A stretch of 64,000 nucleotides of DNA, taken from NCBI GenBank assembly GCA_001574975.1, contig KQ965786.1, forward strand, positions 186,001 through 250,000, read 5' to 3'. Every line of letters begins with the position of its first letter. Position 1 is the first letter of the stretch. Source of the DNA: Gonapodya prolifera JEL478. Taxonomy: Eukaryota; Monoblepharomycota; Monoblepharidomycetes; Monoblepharidales; Gonapodyaceae. Positions 42,139 through 54,559 of the stretch are shown here, in pieces. The notes below the pieces were generated by a model. It was given only the letters and a program-made list of their open reading frames with translations. It had not been told where the DNA came from and searched no databases. Made by a program: the position numbers and the translations under genes.

Positions 42139-43755
42139 TTATTGCCGCTTCCACGTAACCGCCTCCGACGCAAGAAACTTGACGGTCGCGTCCGTCAGAT
42201 TCAGCGCTGGCGACATGGACTGCACGCCTGGGAACTCGCCGAGACTGAGTCCCGCCAGGCCCATGTACGAGTGCAAGATGTCGGGAAGGGACGTCTGGTA
42301 CTTGCCGAACCCGCCGATCATCTTGTTCTGCGTGGTCATTAGGAACTGGATGTTGGCCGTGTCGTTGATGAGGTGGCCTGCGGAGAGGAGCTGCTTGGGG
42401 CGCGGGAGTAGAGGGTGGAGGGTGGGGTGGCAGTGGGGAGAGAAGGGGGAGGAAGTTGGGTAGGCGTGGGTCTGCTTCAAGCTTTGAGGCACGTGAATCG
42501 CACACACTCACGTGCAGGGACGCGCCGATCCAAAACGAGTAGCACGTATCCTTCCAATCAGAGAGAGATGCAGAGACGACGAATGGGTGAGTGGATTGGG
42601 GCCTGCCTTAGCATGACGAGACTCGTACATCTTGTTTGTACTGTCTTCCGTGAAACCCCTGGTCCTGTAAGGACAGGCACCACTTGGTCGTGGCGGCAAC
42701 GTACTCGCGGAGGGTGTCGTGGCGGCACATGAGCCATAGCGACGCGAGCGCGCAGTAGGTCGACCCGCCGTGCGATTCGAGGTGTGGGCCTTGGCCGAAG
42801 CCGAAGTCGTAGGACTTTGCCCACATAGCGAGGGGAGGAGAGAAGTGGGGGTGTATGTCCCGGTGACGATTTTGTGGAGGGAAGAGCATGGGTGGAAGGA
42901 CTCACGCGGCTGTCGGAAATGTACCTTACGGCACTGTCAATGTCGACGCCGGACCAGTCGTTGAGCATGTAGCTGACGGCGCACGCGCAGTACAGAAATC
43001 GCATGTCTGATTCCATGCCGTCCTGGATCGGTGCAAAGCTTCCATCCGGTTGCTGCAGTTTCGCGAGGCCGGCCGTGATGGCGGATCGGTCGACGCGGGA
43101 CAGGTCGTCCCGCAGAATGAGAAGGCATTGGATGGCGGTGTATGTCATTGTGATGTGGGCTCCGTCGTAGGGATGGAAGGTGGCGTTCTTTGTGTCGGGA
43201 GTTGGGTTGAGTTGTGGTAGCAAGGGTGAGGAACCATAATCGCGTCTCCGCGGCAAAGAAAACGGGTTACGCACTCCGTCGGCGCGACTGTGTGTGCCCA
43301 TGAATGGTGCGCCGCGAAAGCCGCACACGCGTCCACGATCTAGGAGCGGCAAATGTGACGGATTGTGAATTCCTTTTCATTAACAAAGTCACCGACGAGC
43401 TACCTTGCGGGTCAGGAAGAATCTGCCACGCTGCGGTCAGTTAACATGTGCTCGCGGTGGTGAGAGAAACATGGGTGCGGACATACCTGCTGTGCGTAAA
43501 TCCATTCGACGATGGAGTCTCGCTCGTCCTTGTCGAATTCGACGCCCAGCAGATCGAGCGCGCCGAGCGCAAAGTAGACGAATGTCATTCTGTTTGTGTC
43601 ACCGCCCGTGTAAGGACGAGGCAGCAGTTTGAGACACTGTTTGAAGTCTGGGTGGGCAGAGAGAGGGTGCCACGTGAGATTGCATGCGGCGGCAGAGACA
43701 GACAGCGTGGCGCACATCGCACGTGTTTTTCGCGCAGAAAGTCGGGCGAGTCCAT
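42139..43755 (-). CDS. CDC43: Protein geranylgeranyltransferase type I, beta subunit
   Basis: This subunit catalyses addition of geranylgeranyl to CaaX proteins ending in Leu, such as Rho-family GTPases. A 33-nt first exon (43723-43755) gives MDSPDFLREKH and splices to CLKLLPRPYTGGDTNRM, matching the family N-terminus. Later exons have CGFRGAPF, HITMTYTAIQCLLILRDDLS, MRFLYCACAVSYMLNDWSG and LESHGGSTYCALASL, the typical alpha-alpha toroid repeats. The zinc site is expected at the Asp and Cys of the exon near 42510-42550 (DTCYSFWIG) and the His of DILHSYMGL near 42260. The stop is at 42139-42141. An alpha subunit gene is not in the window. It is divergent from the myosin gene, a pair linked functionally through Rho-controlled growth only by inference. 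Confidence 0.94.
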
Positions 43756-43945
43756 GGGTGCGTGTGCGGGTCGCGTAAAGTTGAGACAATCGAAGGGTGA
43801 CCGAAGCACCACCGATCACCGCCCCCCCTCTCTCCACCGACACAATCGCCCGCTCTTCTCTGCCGGAAACATGTCAGCGCATCCGCACTCGCTCGCCGCG
43901 CAGACTCCCCGCTGACGTCCCTCTCCCTCAAGGTCATTCTGGCAG
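43756..43945. promoter_or_regulatory. Short divergent promoter between GGTase I beta and class I myosin
   Basis: About 190 bases separate the GGTase start from the first conserved myosin codons. An ATG at 43871 opens a 14-codon frame that stops before the myosin exon, so it may be an upstream reading frame or part of an unresolved first exon. Confidence 0.45.
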
Positions 43946-46900
43946 AGCAAGGCGAACCAGAGCACGGGGGTCGAGGACATGGTCCTGCTGTCAAAGGTCG
44001 CAGAGGACCAAATCGTAGAAAACCTCAAGAAAAGGTCCGTCCCCTCCTTTCCGCCTTGTCGCCGCGGTGGCTTGCTGACTCGTCCCGCACACCCACACAC
44101 ATCCCTGCGACGCAATCCAAATCTTCGATCACTTCATCCGTCCGATTCCATTGCGCTGTCGATCGATGGCGCTACGCGCCCCGAAATTATGCTGTTTCTT
44201 TGTCCCCCTGCCCGCGCCTTGCCTCGATGTCCTCTCTCAGATATCTTGCAGATGCAATCTACACATACATCGGACCCACACTCGTGGCTGTCGTGAGTAA
44301 AACCCCGAACAACGGTCATCGGGCTTGCTCTACATCCCGGGTTGGGATTCAACCATCACGCCTTTGCGTTGAATTGGACCCGCGGAGTGAACTGAACCCA
44401 CCAAACTCCGAAACCTGAATGAAACTCTCACCCCGCCAACAAGAACCCCTACAAAAAGCTCCCCTACTTTACATCAAAGGAGATTTCGCTGTATCGCGGC
44501 GCAGCAGCCCACGAGAACCCGCCACACATCTACGCGCTCACCGACACAATGTTCCAGCACCTCGTCTCGGACGAGGAGAGCCAGTGTGTCATTATCTCGG
44601 GCGAATCCGGCGCCGGTAAAACCGAAAGGTGCGTTGACTGGTCTTCTGACGTCCCCGGCCGTCCTCGCTGAACGTGTGCTACGTGTAGTGCCAAGTTGGT
44701 CATGAACTACATCGCAGCTGTATCTGGGCGCGGCACAGAGGTCGTCGAGCAGGTGAAGCGGATCATCTTGGAGGTCGGTACTCCCTCGCAACAAGACGGG
44801 TGTCCTTCAACAAAATTCTGACCCTCTCCATCCCCGTTCCGTGTCCGCCGGGGCTCGTCCTCCCAAAACACTTCCGCAACGACCAGTCCAACCCGCTCCT
44901 CGAATCATTCGGTAACGCCAAAACCCTCCGCAACAACAACTCCAGTCGGTTCGGAAAGTACTTTGAAATCGCCTTTGCCCGCGGCGGCCAGCCCGTCGGA
45001 GGTACAATCAGCAACTTCTTGCTGGAGAAGACGCGTGTCGTCGGGCCGGGTCAGGGTACGTGGTGTTGTTGACACTGTTTCTGTACCGACCGGCTCAGTC
45101 ACGTCGTATTCTGACCGATTAATGATCACATCCCACCTTCGATGCTATGAATCGTCCTCCTCCAAAACGTCCCAAACCTCGTGTAACAGGGGAACGCAAC
45201 TTCCACGTCTTCTACCAGCTCACCAAGGCCGCGTCCGCGCAAGAAAAGAGGGACCTCGGTCTCACGTCGGGCCCGCAGTACTTCAACTATCTCAAGTACG
45301 CCACCACCCCTGTTCACCCACATTTCATAGTCGTATTTAAACACACACCCGTTTGCAGCTGCTCAAAGGCCTACGACGCCGACGGGATCGACGACGCGGA
45401 GGAGTACCAGGCGATGCGGAACGCCATGACCGTGTGCAAGATCTCGGACGAAGACCAGAACAATATTCTCTCTGTACGTCGAGCCGAGCCCTCGTCGCCG
45501 CAGCGTCCGTCGCTTACCTCCTCCTACCACAACCGCCTTTCCCCTTCCCCCTTTCCTCTCAGATCCTTGCCGGCGTGCTGCACCTCGGCAACGTGGACTT
45601 TGACGAGGAAAACAACCAGGCTCAACTTGCCGACCAGCGGTCCCTGGCCTACCCCGCCGTCCTGCTGGGGATCCAGGAGTCGGACATCCAGCTAAAGCTG
45701 ACGTCGCGGTACATCGAGACGGGCCGGCGGGGCGAGTCGTACAACGTTCCACTCAATGCGCAGCAGGCACGATCCACGCGGGACGCTCTGGCCAAGGCCC
45801 TGTATTCGAGTGAGCGCCCTCGCCCCACGTTTGTCGTCGGCGTGTGTGCTGTGGTGCTCACCGCGCGTTTGTTTGCGTTGGCAGGAATGTTCGATTGGAT
45901 TGTCGGCGCGGTTAATAACGCCATGCTGTACCCCGGTGCGGCCAAGGCGGTCGTGTTGGGTGTTTTGGACATTTATGGTAGGTAGTTCAGCTCGTATTCT
46001 TTGTCGTTTTATTGCGCTTGAGTGCCGTGTTAATCCCAATTCGTCGCGCAGGGTTCGAAAGTGGGTGTTTTGCGAGAACTCGACGAGTCCTCGGACTATT
46101 TTGATTCATATTTCGTCGTGCCAAGTCTTCCAAAAGAACGGATACCAGCAGTTCTCCATTAACTATGTCAACGAGCGTCTGCAACAAAGTAGGTTGAACC
46201 TGTTGTTTTATCTCAACGATTGAGATGAGTTCGCTTTGACGTGTGAATGTCGTCCCCAGTTTTCATCGAGCTCACACTCAAAAACGAGCAGGAAGAGTAC
46301 GGTTCGTATCTGGAGCCCATACGAAACATACCTGCGAGACTTCGTTTACATTTTCTTTGTCTGTGTAGCGGCGGAGGGTATCAAGTGGGAACCAATCCCG
46401 TACTTCAACAATCGGTGAGTTTATTCTACTATATTCATGTACGCATCGTGGTCCCTCATCGTGTGTCTTCGAAGCGTCGTTGTGGACTTGATCGAGGCGA
46501 AACGACCTCCTGGTATTTTCTCAGTTCTCGACGACGTGTGTGCGACAATGCATGCTGTAACAGGTTCGTTCTCTGGTGATGTTTTATCCAATTTGGACAC
46601 GTTTCCAACCATTGCGTTCCAGATGGAGCGGATGGGAAATTTGTTGAAAAGATGGGTTCGACCATCGGGAGTCACAAACACCTTAACACTGCGGGCTCGC
46701 ACTTTACTGTCCACCACTACGCTGGATCAGTGGACTACGACTCAGATGGCTTCGTCGAATCGAACAAGGATACTCTGTACCGCGATTTGATTATCTTGTG
46801 AGTTGACGACAAGATCACAAGATCACCGAAATCACATCTGATTTGTTTCGAAACCCAGAATGCAGGGAACTTCCAAGTGAGATGCGCTTTGATGTCGAGC

Positions 46901-49726
46901 TGCGTGGCTTTAAAACGACGCCCAACAGTGGCTTCATTCGCGACCTGTTCCCCGAGTCCGTCGATTCTGACGACAAGAAACGCCCAACGACTGGTGAGGT
47001 TCAGTTGAGCGGAGCATGCACAACAGTTGCATTAACGTGCTCTTTTGATTAGCTGGAATGAAGATCCGAGATCAAAGTCAAAAGCTGGTTACAACGGTTC
47101 GCATTTGTGGCAGCATTTGTGGTTAGAAGTGATAATGACGAAAGCGCGTTGAATTGATCCACAGCTTATGAAGTGCGTTCCATCCTATATCCGTTGTATA
47201 AAGCCAAACGAGAACAAGCAACCTCGAGACTGGGACAATTCACGGTAAGGACGGCGTTTGCGTGGTACTTGTCCCGGCGTGGCATGGTGATGAGCCGACC
47301 ATCTACGCCAGAGTTGATCATCAAGTCCGCTACCTCAACTGTGGGTGATCGGAGGCGGTTTTCCTGGAGGAATCACGAACGTGAAGGCTGTCTCTAATTT
47401 GTGATTGACTCTATTGGCAGTGAAAGAGAACATCAAAGTTCGGCGAGCAGGATTCTGCTACAGGGCCCCATTCGGTAGGTGTCTGATGAATGTTCTTTAA
47501 ACCCACTACTGTGAGCCTTTCGAGTTCAGAGAAGTTCTTGCGACGCTACGCGATTTTGACGAAGGAGACCTATCCTTCTTGGCACGGAGAACCCAAAGCA
47601 GTAAGCCATTCAAAAATCGAAAGCAACCACCAAATCCAACCTAAGGATCTCGTTCTTTCTGAAAGGGCGTCAAAGTGATTATGGATGCTGCGAACCTGGG
47701 TCAGGACCAATGGCAACTTGGTAAAACTAAGGTACGCTTTGCAGAGCGACAATAACCAGCTTTCAGTGACCCACAAGGGAGATTCAATTCACAGGTATTT
47801 GTGAAGGCTCCCGAGTCACTCTTCCTCCTGGAAGAATTGCGGGAGCGCAAGTTCGATTCTTACGCCAAAGTCATTCAACGACAATGGAGAAAAGCTAAAG
47901 CACGAAAGCATTTCGTAGAGCTGCGAAAGAAAGTATGTGGAATTTGACTGAGTGCGATTTATGGTTGACTCAATTTACGCAAGTTTCGTTCAGGCCGTCG
48001 ACATTCTTTACAAGCAAAAAGAGCGCAGACGCGAGTCGTTGGACGCGGAGTTTATTGGAGATCATCTCGGCAACGTCAACGACAATGCTACGTTGAAGTC
48101 CTTGGTGGTTTGTGTTGTTATTTCTGGTTCCATTGCTTGACCCCCTTAATTAACGAACGTTGTTTGGTATCTCTCGTTCTTTTAAGGGCAAGAATGAGCT
48201 CATTGGTTTTGCTGCGATCGTTCAGAAGTACGATCGACGGTACAAGGTTTGTTTCTCTTTGGATTGCTTAAGGCGCATTCTGATGTCCATCTCCGGTCAG
48301 ACTGTGAATCGCGAGCTGCTCATAACGGACCAACACGTCTTCATTATCGGCACTGGTTGGTGGAGCATTTCATGTCCATTCGAACTTTTTCTCTCTTTTT
48401 TTGATTAACAACACAATACAGAGCCTGACCCCAAAAACAAAAATGTTTTGATGAAAGTAGTCAAGAGGAAAATAAGTTTGAGCGAAATCTCCGGAGTAAT
48501 GCTGAGGTTAGTGCTGTCTTCCGCCAAGTTTAGCGGTACTATGTGACATTGTCTGGCTTAGTCGACATGCAGACAATTTTGTTGTTATACACGCTGCAGA
48601 CTACTCCACAGTGTGCGAATGCCCTTTTAAAACTGAGCTGATCACCATTCTGAGTGAGAATTATCAGAGACTGACCAAGAAAAGTGAGCTCTAAAATGGA
48701 CCAACCGCCAATTAGGACGCCGTGCTGACCCCCTGATATCTGATCTGCGTATCGAGGCCTCTTTTTAAATTTCAGCGATACGTGAGCAATTCTCCGATGA
48801 TTCGTTCTATTATTACAAGGACTCACTATTGGTACAGATTGCAATATACAACAAAAAAGACCGGGATGTTCCAGGGATCCAGCCAACAGACGATGAACTT
48901 TGTCTCGGACCCTAGCGCCCAGAAACCGATTGTCAAAGTACCGAGATTTTGTTCCATTCGCTTGTAGCGTCATCTAACTAACCCTCCCATCTAGCCTGGT
49001 AAAGTCGCCGAAATCCGCGTTGCGCCAGGACTCCCTCCCACCACTCAACCTGTACGGCGAGAGGGTGTGAGTTTCGCTGACGTGGTGGCATTAGTCATGC
49101 GGAAGTCGCGGAGCGGACGGACAGGATCCGTTCGCAAACCACAATCGCATGCGCTGGCGCAAGCGAAGGTGCCTCCGCAAGTAAAACAGGAAGACGAACA
49201 GCATACGAGCGTCCCCAACTCCAACTCCAACTCCCGGTCCAATCTCAACCTTAACTTGACGTCACAACTAAATCAAAAGTTTGGCGGAAGCGGATCCGTT
49301 GGAAACCTTAAAAATAATGTCGCTACTTCCCTTTCAAATCCAAGACTTAACCAGGTGGCGCCAATCGGAAGCGCATCGGGCTCAAACTCAAGGATCAATC
49401 AGAATGGAACCTTGGAGTCCGCCGCGGCCGCGAAGGCAAAAGCGAAGCCCCCGCCACCCCCGCCCAAAAAGCTTCCGCGGGCGAAAGCATTGTATGCATA
49501 TCAGGTTCGTTTTCCATGTCAAATCGGCTTGTGCACGCACTTCTCAACCGCCGTTGCGTGACTCCATACATCGCCACAGGCGCAAGAAGCTGACGAGCTA
49601 ACATTTGAGCCTGGTGATATCATCTTGATCGCATCCCGAGACGACCCAGGTTGGTGGACAGGTACAAAAGTTGGAACAACGAAAAAGGGTTTGCTGCCCG
49701 CCAACTATGTGGAGTTAGTGGACTAA
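43946..49726 (+). CDS. MYO1: Class I myosin with SH3 domain
   Basis: A long-tailed class I myosin in about 20 exons. The motor has the conserved lead-in [21 protein letters not shown], the P-loop GESGAGKTE at about 44599-44625, switch I near [10 protein letters not shown], and LDIYGFE near 45960. The TEDS-rule position, 16 residues before DALAK, is Glu (GAG 45734-45736). One or two IQ motifs lie near 47855-47930 ([20 protein letters not shown]). The TH1 membrane-binding domain spans about 47990-49020, then an Asn/Ser-rich linker, PPPPPPKK and a C-terminal SH3 ([19 protein letters not shown] ... PGWWTG ... [11 protein letters not shown]). The stop follows directly, with no acidic Arp2/3-binding tail. 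It should drive endocytosis and cortical actin. The start codon is unresolved: conserved residues precede the first in-frame ATG (43979) and no upstream exon could be fixed. Confidence 0.96.
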
Positions 49727-49918
49727 ATTAGGATAGCCACTTTTGTGCGACCGTTTATATGTATGTACATGTGAAGTAGGTGGGTGGGTTGACCGTGATC
49801 GGCCGCCCTTTCTTCCAAAGATCAACTTGCGATGTTTGATGGTAAGAACAGCAAGCTTCACCGAAAGAATGATTTCATGAATGAACACGTGACTACACTT
49901 GTGTGATTCGTCCGTTGG

Positions 49919-52363
49919 ATGGAGCAAGTGTATCCGCCTGACAGGAACGAAGAGAAGTCGAAACGGCAAGATGAAGCCAGACACACTCTGCACGATTTGC
50001 AGGTCTGTGTCTTGTAGCTGCGTGCATAACGATCTACGCATCCTCATCTTCCGCTCATAGGTAGCTGGTCTCGATCACATCACCCACGTGAAAGTTGTGG
50101 CCACATCTCGTGAGGCGACACGTCGATCAAACGCAATAAAGCAAGCAACTGCACGGGAACAGAAGAAAATAGAGGAGGAAGTTGTTTCTCAGGAAATTTC
50201 TCGTAGAATGGAGGAGGAGTGGAAGCAAGTCTTTGACAGCGCGCATGCATCTCGAAATCCTCACGAGCTCGCTGATGTAAGGATGATTGAACACTCATTC
50301 GTGTATATTTTCTCAATGTGCCTTCAAAACGCCATGCACCTATTCGAAATCAGCTCCTCCTTTCCCAGAAAAGGTCTTACGATGAGATTGTCTCATCGAA
50401 ACAAACTTTAATCCAACATCTGACAGAGGAGTTGAAGTCCCTTGATGACGAATATGTGCGAGGTCTAAAGCGAAAGGGAGAGGAGATTGGTGAGTGTGGA
50501 GGAGGTAGCGAGTTGCTGGTCACTGTTCCACTACGCCCTACTAATGTTGGATCGTAGATCTACTCCTTGAGCGTATGCAAGAGCAGCATGATAATTATAT
50601 GACGACTGCAAAGCAAGAGCTGCAGGAAATCGAGAAGGCACTCCTTACAGAAAGAGCAACATTGGTTGAAAAGTCGAACTCGGAATTGAACAACATTTTG
50701 GAAAAGCGACGAGCTCATGAGAAGTTGAGGAGGTATCTTTCTAGTCGCATCAAACTTTCTAAATGTTTGTCAATCCTAGACAAACTGCTATCGAACGCGA
50801 GGAACGTGTTGAGCATGACATTATCGAGCTGGAAAATCAAAGAATCAAGGATGCTGAGGAGTACAACCTTCAAAAAATAAAACTTGAAAATGATATTCAA
50901 CATTTGGAACAACAATTGCAGCAGGTACTGTGAATTGGGTTTTGCCTTAGAACTATCGATGACTCATTCCCTATGAAGACGAAGGCCACGCACCAACTGA
51001 ACGCTGAAAAGCTGGAGTACAACTATCAAAGTATGGTTATAGTTGAAGTTGACCACACGCCAGCTTAACGAAAGCATTTCCTCTTCTAGTTTTGACAAAG
51101 CGCGAGGAAGAGAACATGACCCTGCTAAATGCAAACAAGCGAAAGCTCACACGCCTCCAAGATATAGTGAATGGACTCAAGACGAAACTGCAAAAGCAAG
51201 AGAGGCATCACGCCGTTGATTTTGCCGCCGCTGATGAAGATCATATCAGGTTGCTTGAGCAGCACGAAGAACTGCAAAAGAAGTATCAGCGATTTGACGC
51301 AGCTGATCGTAAAAAGATGAATGAAATAGGAAAACTCAATGAAGATGTTGCTCTTGAGCTTGTGAGGAAAGTGCTCTTGGTAAGTACAGGAATTTGAGTT
51401 AAACAGATTGACTCCAATTTCAACTCCAACATCAGGCAGACAAGATTATCCATGAACAACAACTGGGACTACCATGGAAGAATCCCACTCTAGATATTGG
51501 AATGAAGGGAACTCCACTACAAACTAGTTTGGCAATTCCAGAAAATGGGAAGCATGTTTCAGCGGAGTCTCTTGCAGCACTCGTCAGAAAACAAAGCGAC
51601 AACAATGCAATCCGCCAAATAATGGACCTGTTATGTGAAGAAGCTGGATTCCTAGTGCGTTGAGGCTGTCTCGTTTGTTCATTTTAGTGTTTCACGTTGA
51701 TTGTTTTAGGTGGACACAAAACTGCACATCCTCCTGAACACTCTTCCCAAAGAAGAGCAGTCGCTTTTGAAGTTGGACTGCATTTTCAAAGCTCTTGGTG
51801 TGGAGACAGTGTCTGATATACATCAATTGGTCCATTGCTTCTCAACAGCATCAAGATATCAAAGACACGAGCAAAAAATTGAGCTCATTAGCCCAAATGA
51901 TGTTATAAAAGCTATTCATCAATTCATGGAATTGGACAAAACAAGGGAACAACAGAAAGGTGTGTACGGTAGAGGATATTTTGCACAGGTGTTTAACCTG
52001 GCTTCTAGGTGAGGATGCCTCCCATCACGCAGGGTACAGTGGTGACATGCGTAAGTCTTGGGATTCTTTGAGTGAAATATTGTCAGATAATGAGTATCAA
52101 CTGTGGCAAGTGAGTGCAAGTGAGGTCAATGGAAAGAAATTGTTGAAAGCAACATAACATCACAGGCAACATACAAGGAAATGCAAAAATACAACAAAAT
52201 TTTGACTGAGCGATGGAATCTCTGGCAGGATATCACAACCTTTGAGCGACAAAACAAAGATCTCAAGCAACTTTTGCGGCACCATTTCACTGCTATTATC
52301 AATGAGGAGCTTGAGATCCCACCAACAGCAGTCCTTTTAGAACGTTTACATGGCTCAACATAG
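49919..52363 (+). CDS. DRC1: Dynein regulatory complex protein 1 (flagellar axoneme)
   Basis: DRC1 is a coiled-coil core of the nexin-dynein regulatory complex that ties doublet microtubules together and controls flagellar beating. Exon 1 (49919-50002) starts MEQVYPPDRNEEKSKRQ and splices in frame to VAGLDHITHVKVVATSREAT at 50061. Later exons contain LIQHLTEELKSLDDEYVRGL, then EEIDLLLERMQEQHDNYMTT, and EYNLQKIKLENDIQHLEQQL followed by TKATHQLNAEKLEYNYQ, all diagnostic of DRC1. ADKIIHEQQLGLPWKNP is the conserved mid-region and the C-terminus ends in ELEIPPTAVLLERL. Stop TAG at 52361-52363. About eight short introns are present. The protein is predicted to be almost entirely helical coiled coil. 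No defect was seen. Confidence 0.96.
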
Positions 52364-54559
52364 ATTTGTCCTTTGTAATTGTGCTGTATGATGGTATTAA
52401 TGTAATAGTATGCAACATTCACGTGCACATATTGGAGTTAGGATCTACTTTGTTGTCAGGTTCCAATATGATAAAATAAAATGCAGTATTGGGGTGCCTC
52501 ATCCTGTCAAATTGACCAATGGTCAGGTGTCGCTTTGAAGCTGCATTGCTGCAACATTGAAGTCAAATTTAATGAAACTGCTTTTGTGGTATTTGCAACT
52601 AATAATGGATGCTCAGTTGGACACCAATTAACAATCTCTTGTCAGCTTAAACTTGGGAGCAAAATCCTGTTAAGACAATCTTCCATTGTGTGTTGGTTAG
52701 AGGGCTTCATATGAGGCTGCAATGCTAGTTGCTATTGAGCCTAGTTGTCTTTGCTTTTTAACTTAGTATTCTTTTCTTTTTGTATATTTGTAGCTGCTCT
52801 GGGGTTGAAGATTGGTGGCCATAGCATACTGGGGGTCTGTCAGCACCACCTGCTTCAGAGTGCACAATAACTGATTGTTTTACACTGGTGGCCATGTCAA
52901 CTGAGGCAAAGTCACACCAAGACAAAAAAAAGTTTATTGTCATCTAAGATTGCTGCAATTTTTCCCATTTCCCAGATAGGGGATGTGTAAATGCAGTGTC
53001 AGAAAAAATGAGGCCAATTCTGCCAATCTTTCAAGACACCCAAGATGTTGGCATCACAAAACATTTGTTTGTCCCAGACCCTGGGCTCCATTACTCTCCA
53101 AAAATTGCAGATGCATTGTTTGAGGCAGTTAGACCATCAGGAAAACAGCTCAATTTCATCCAAGTTTCCAAGAATGTGGACTGAAGACCTTGCACCAACA
53201 ACAACTTCAAAAGGTAAGTAAGAGAAATCAGGAGTGGCATTGTCAGAAAATATTGAGTGTGATGGTTGTTTATTGCAATGGACATGCTCAACTGCCAGCT
53301 AAACTCAGACTGACACTGTTACATAATAGTCCCAGTGTCACCACCCCACAGAAACCTTGATAACTTTGGAAATAATAGCAATTGCAATATGTCCCAATTG
53401 CATTCTGATACCACTTTTTTAAAGACTATTTAATGACACTACTCTTGTTCCAGTAGCTCTTTTGATTATCTCACAAATTGTATTAAGAGTCCTAGATTTC
53501 AACTTCCTACCAAATCTCAATGTCTATGTCAGCTGGATTTGGAGTCACCCTGTTACGGTTTTTGATAGCTCATAGAGTATAGAAGTTTAGGCAAAAAAAA
53601 TCAAACTCTCCTCTTTGGATGGGTGGGCTGCTACACAACCTAGGTGAGCTGCACGAGCCTGTAAACTGCAGGAACGTGAATATATGATTAGATGTACATA
53701 GCAAGACGTAATGTGCATAAAACTCACCTGCAGGAATGTGATGCCAAACTTAGGGCACGTCCTGCAGGTGTGCACATCTAAACCCGCGGCCACAGTAGTG
53801 GCACAGCAGCTAATACCCAACACTCATACTACACTATATACTCCACGTTAGTGGATGTCAGTGTGACATGGGCAGTATGCTTTGGGGTGTTGTGTTTGTT
53901 ATGGGAGGTCAACCATAACATCAGATTGGTGGTCCAGTGAGGCATTAGGGTTGTAGGGGAGTAGGTTTTGTGAGTGTGTTGGTCTGAGTTGGTGTTCATA
54001 TGGTGACATGCTGTCACTGAAGTTGACTGCAGCTTTTGAGATGTATCCAAGGCCCTTAGCAAATACTGGGTCACTCTGTTGGTGCAGGAGGTTTGCTAGG
54101 TCTGATTAGTGTACTGGTGGTTTGATGAGCTCGCTGGCAGTGTGTATAGAGGCTTCTTTAGTGAGGATTTATTCTAGATATTGGCATGCAGTGGCAAGTG
54201 TGGGGGGGGGGGGAGGGGGGCAATCAGACAGACATAGACTCTGTTTGACTATTTTTTGAGGTTGTTGCAGTGACAGCACTGTCATTCTTGTCTTGTGGTA
54301 AGGAGGAGTTCTTGGTTTGGAAGTGGCAAGCTTGGATGCCAAAGTCATGTGTTGATGAGATGACTCCGATGAGTGATATGAAGTATTAGGGGTGCAAGAT
54401 TTGAAGATAGATAGTTTTAAAGGTATGATGTTTCCATGTATTAGGAGGGTAAGCCAGGGGGTCACACACACCCTGAAACCAAAACTTTAGTGGAAGGTTC
54501 CACTAAAATGTTTTAAGAATGTCTGACACTCCCATGGCTTCTTTGTATCTCTCAGAGAT
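52364..54559. other. Gene-free AT-rich stretch 3' of DRC1
   Basis: No gene is supported. Base composition shifts to AT-rich compared with the gene block to the left. Short frames have no recognised product. A G12-A-G6 run lies at 54202-54220 and short direct repeats of CCTGCAGGAATGTG type occur at about 53660-53770. Downstream it merges with the retroelement relic. Confidence 0.5.

Noticed and set aside
43448-43915. 155-codon plus-strand open frame before the myosin
   Set aside because: It overlaps antisense the prenyltransferase exons and ends before the myosin motor; it is not in frame with the conserved start region.
53829-54471. Two Thr/Ser/His-rich minus-strand frames as possible gag of the copia element
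   Set aside because: They lie downstream of RNase H in transcription order, where gag cannot be, and have no zinc knuckle.
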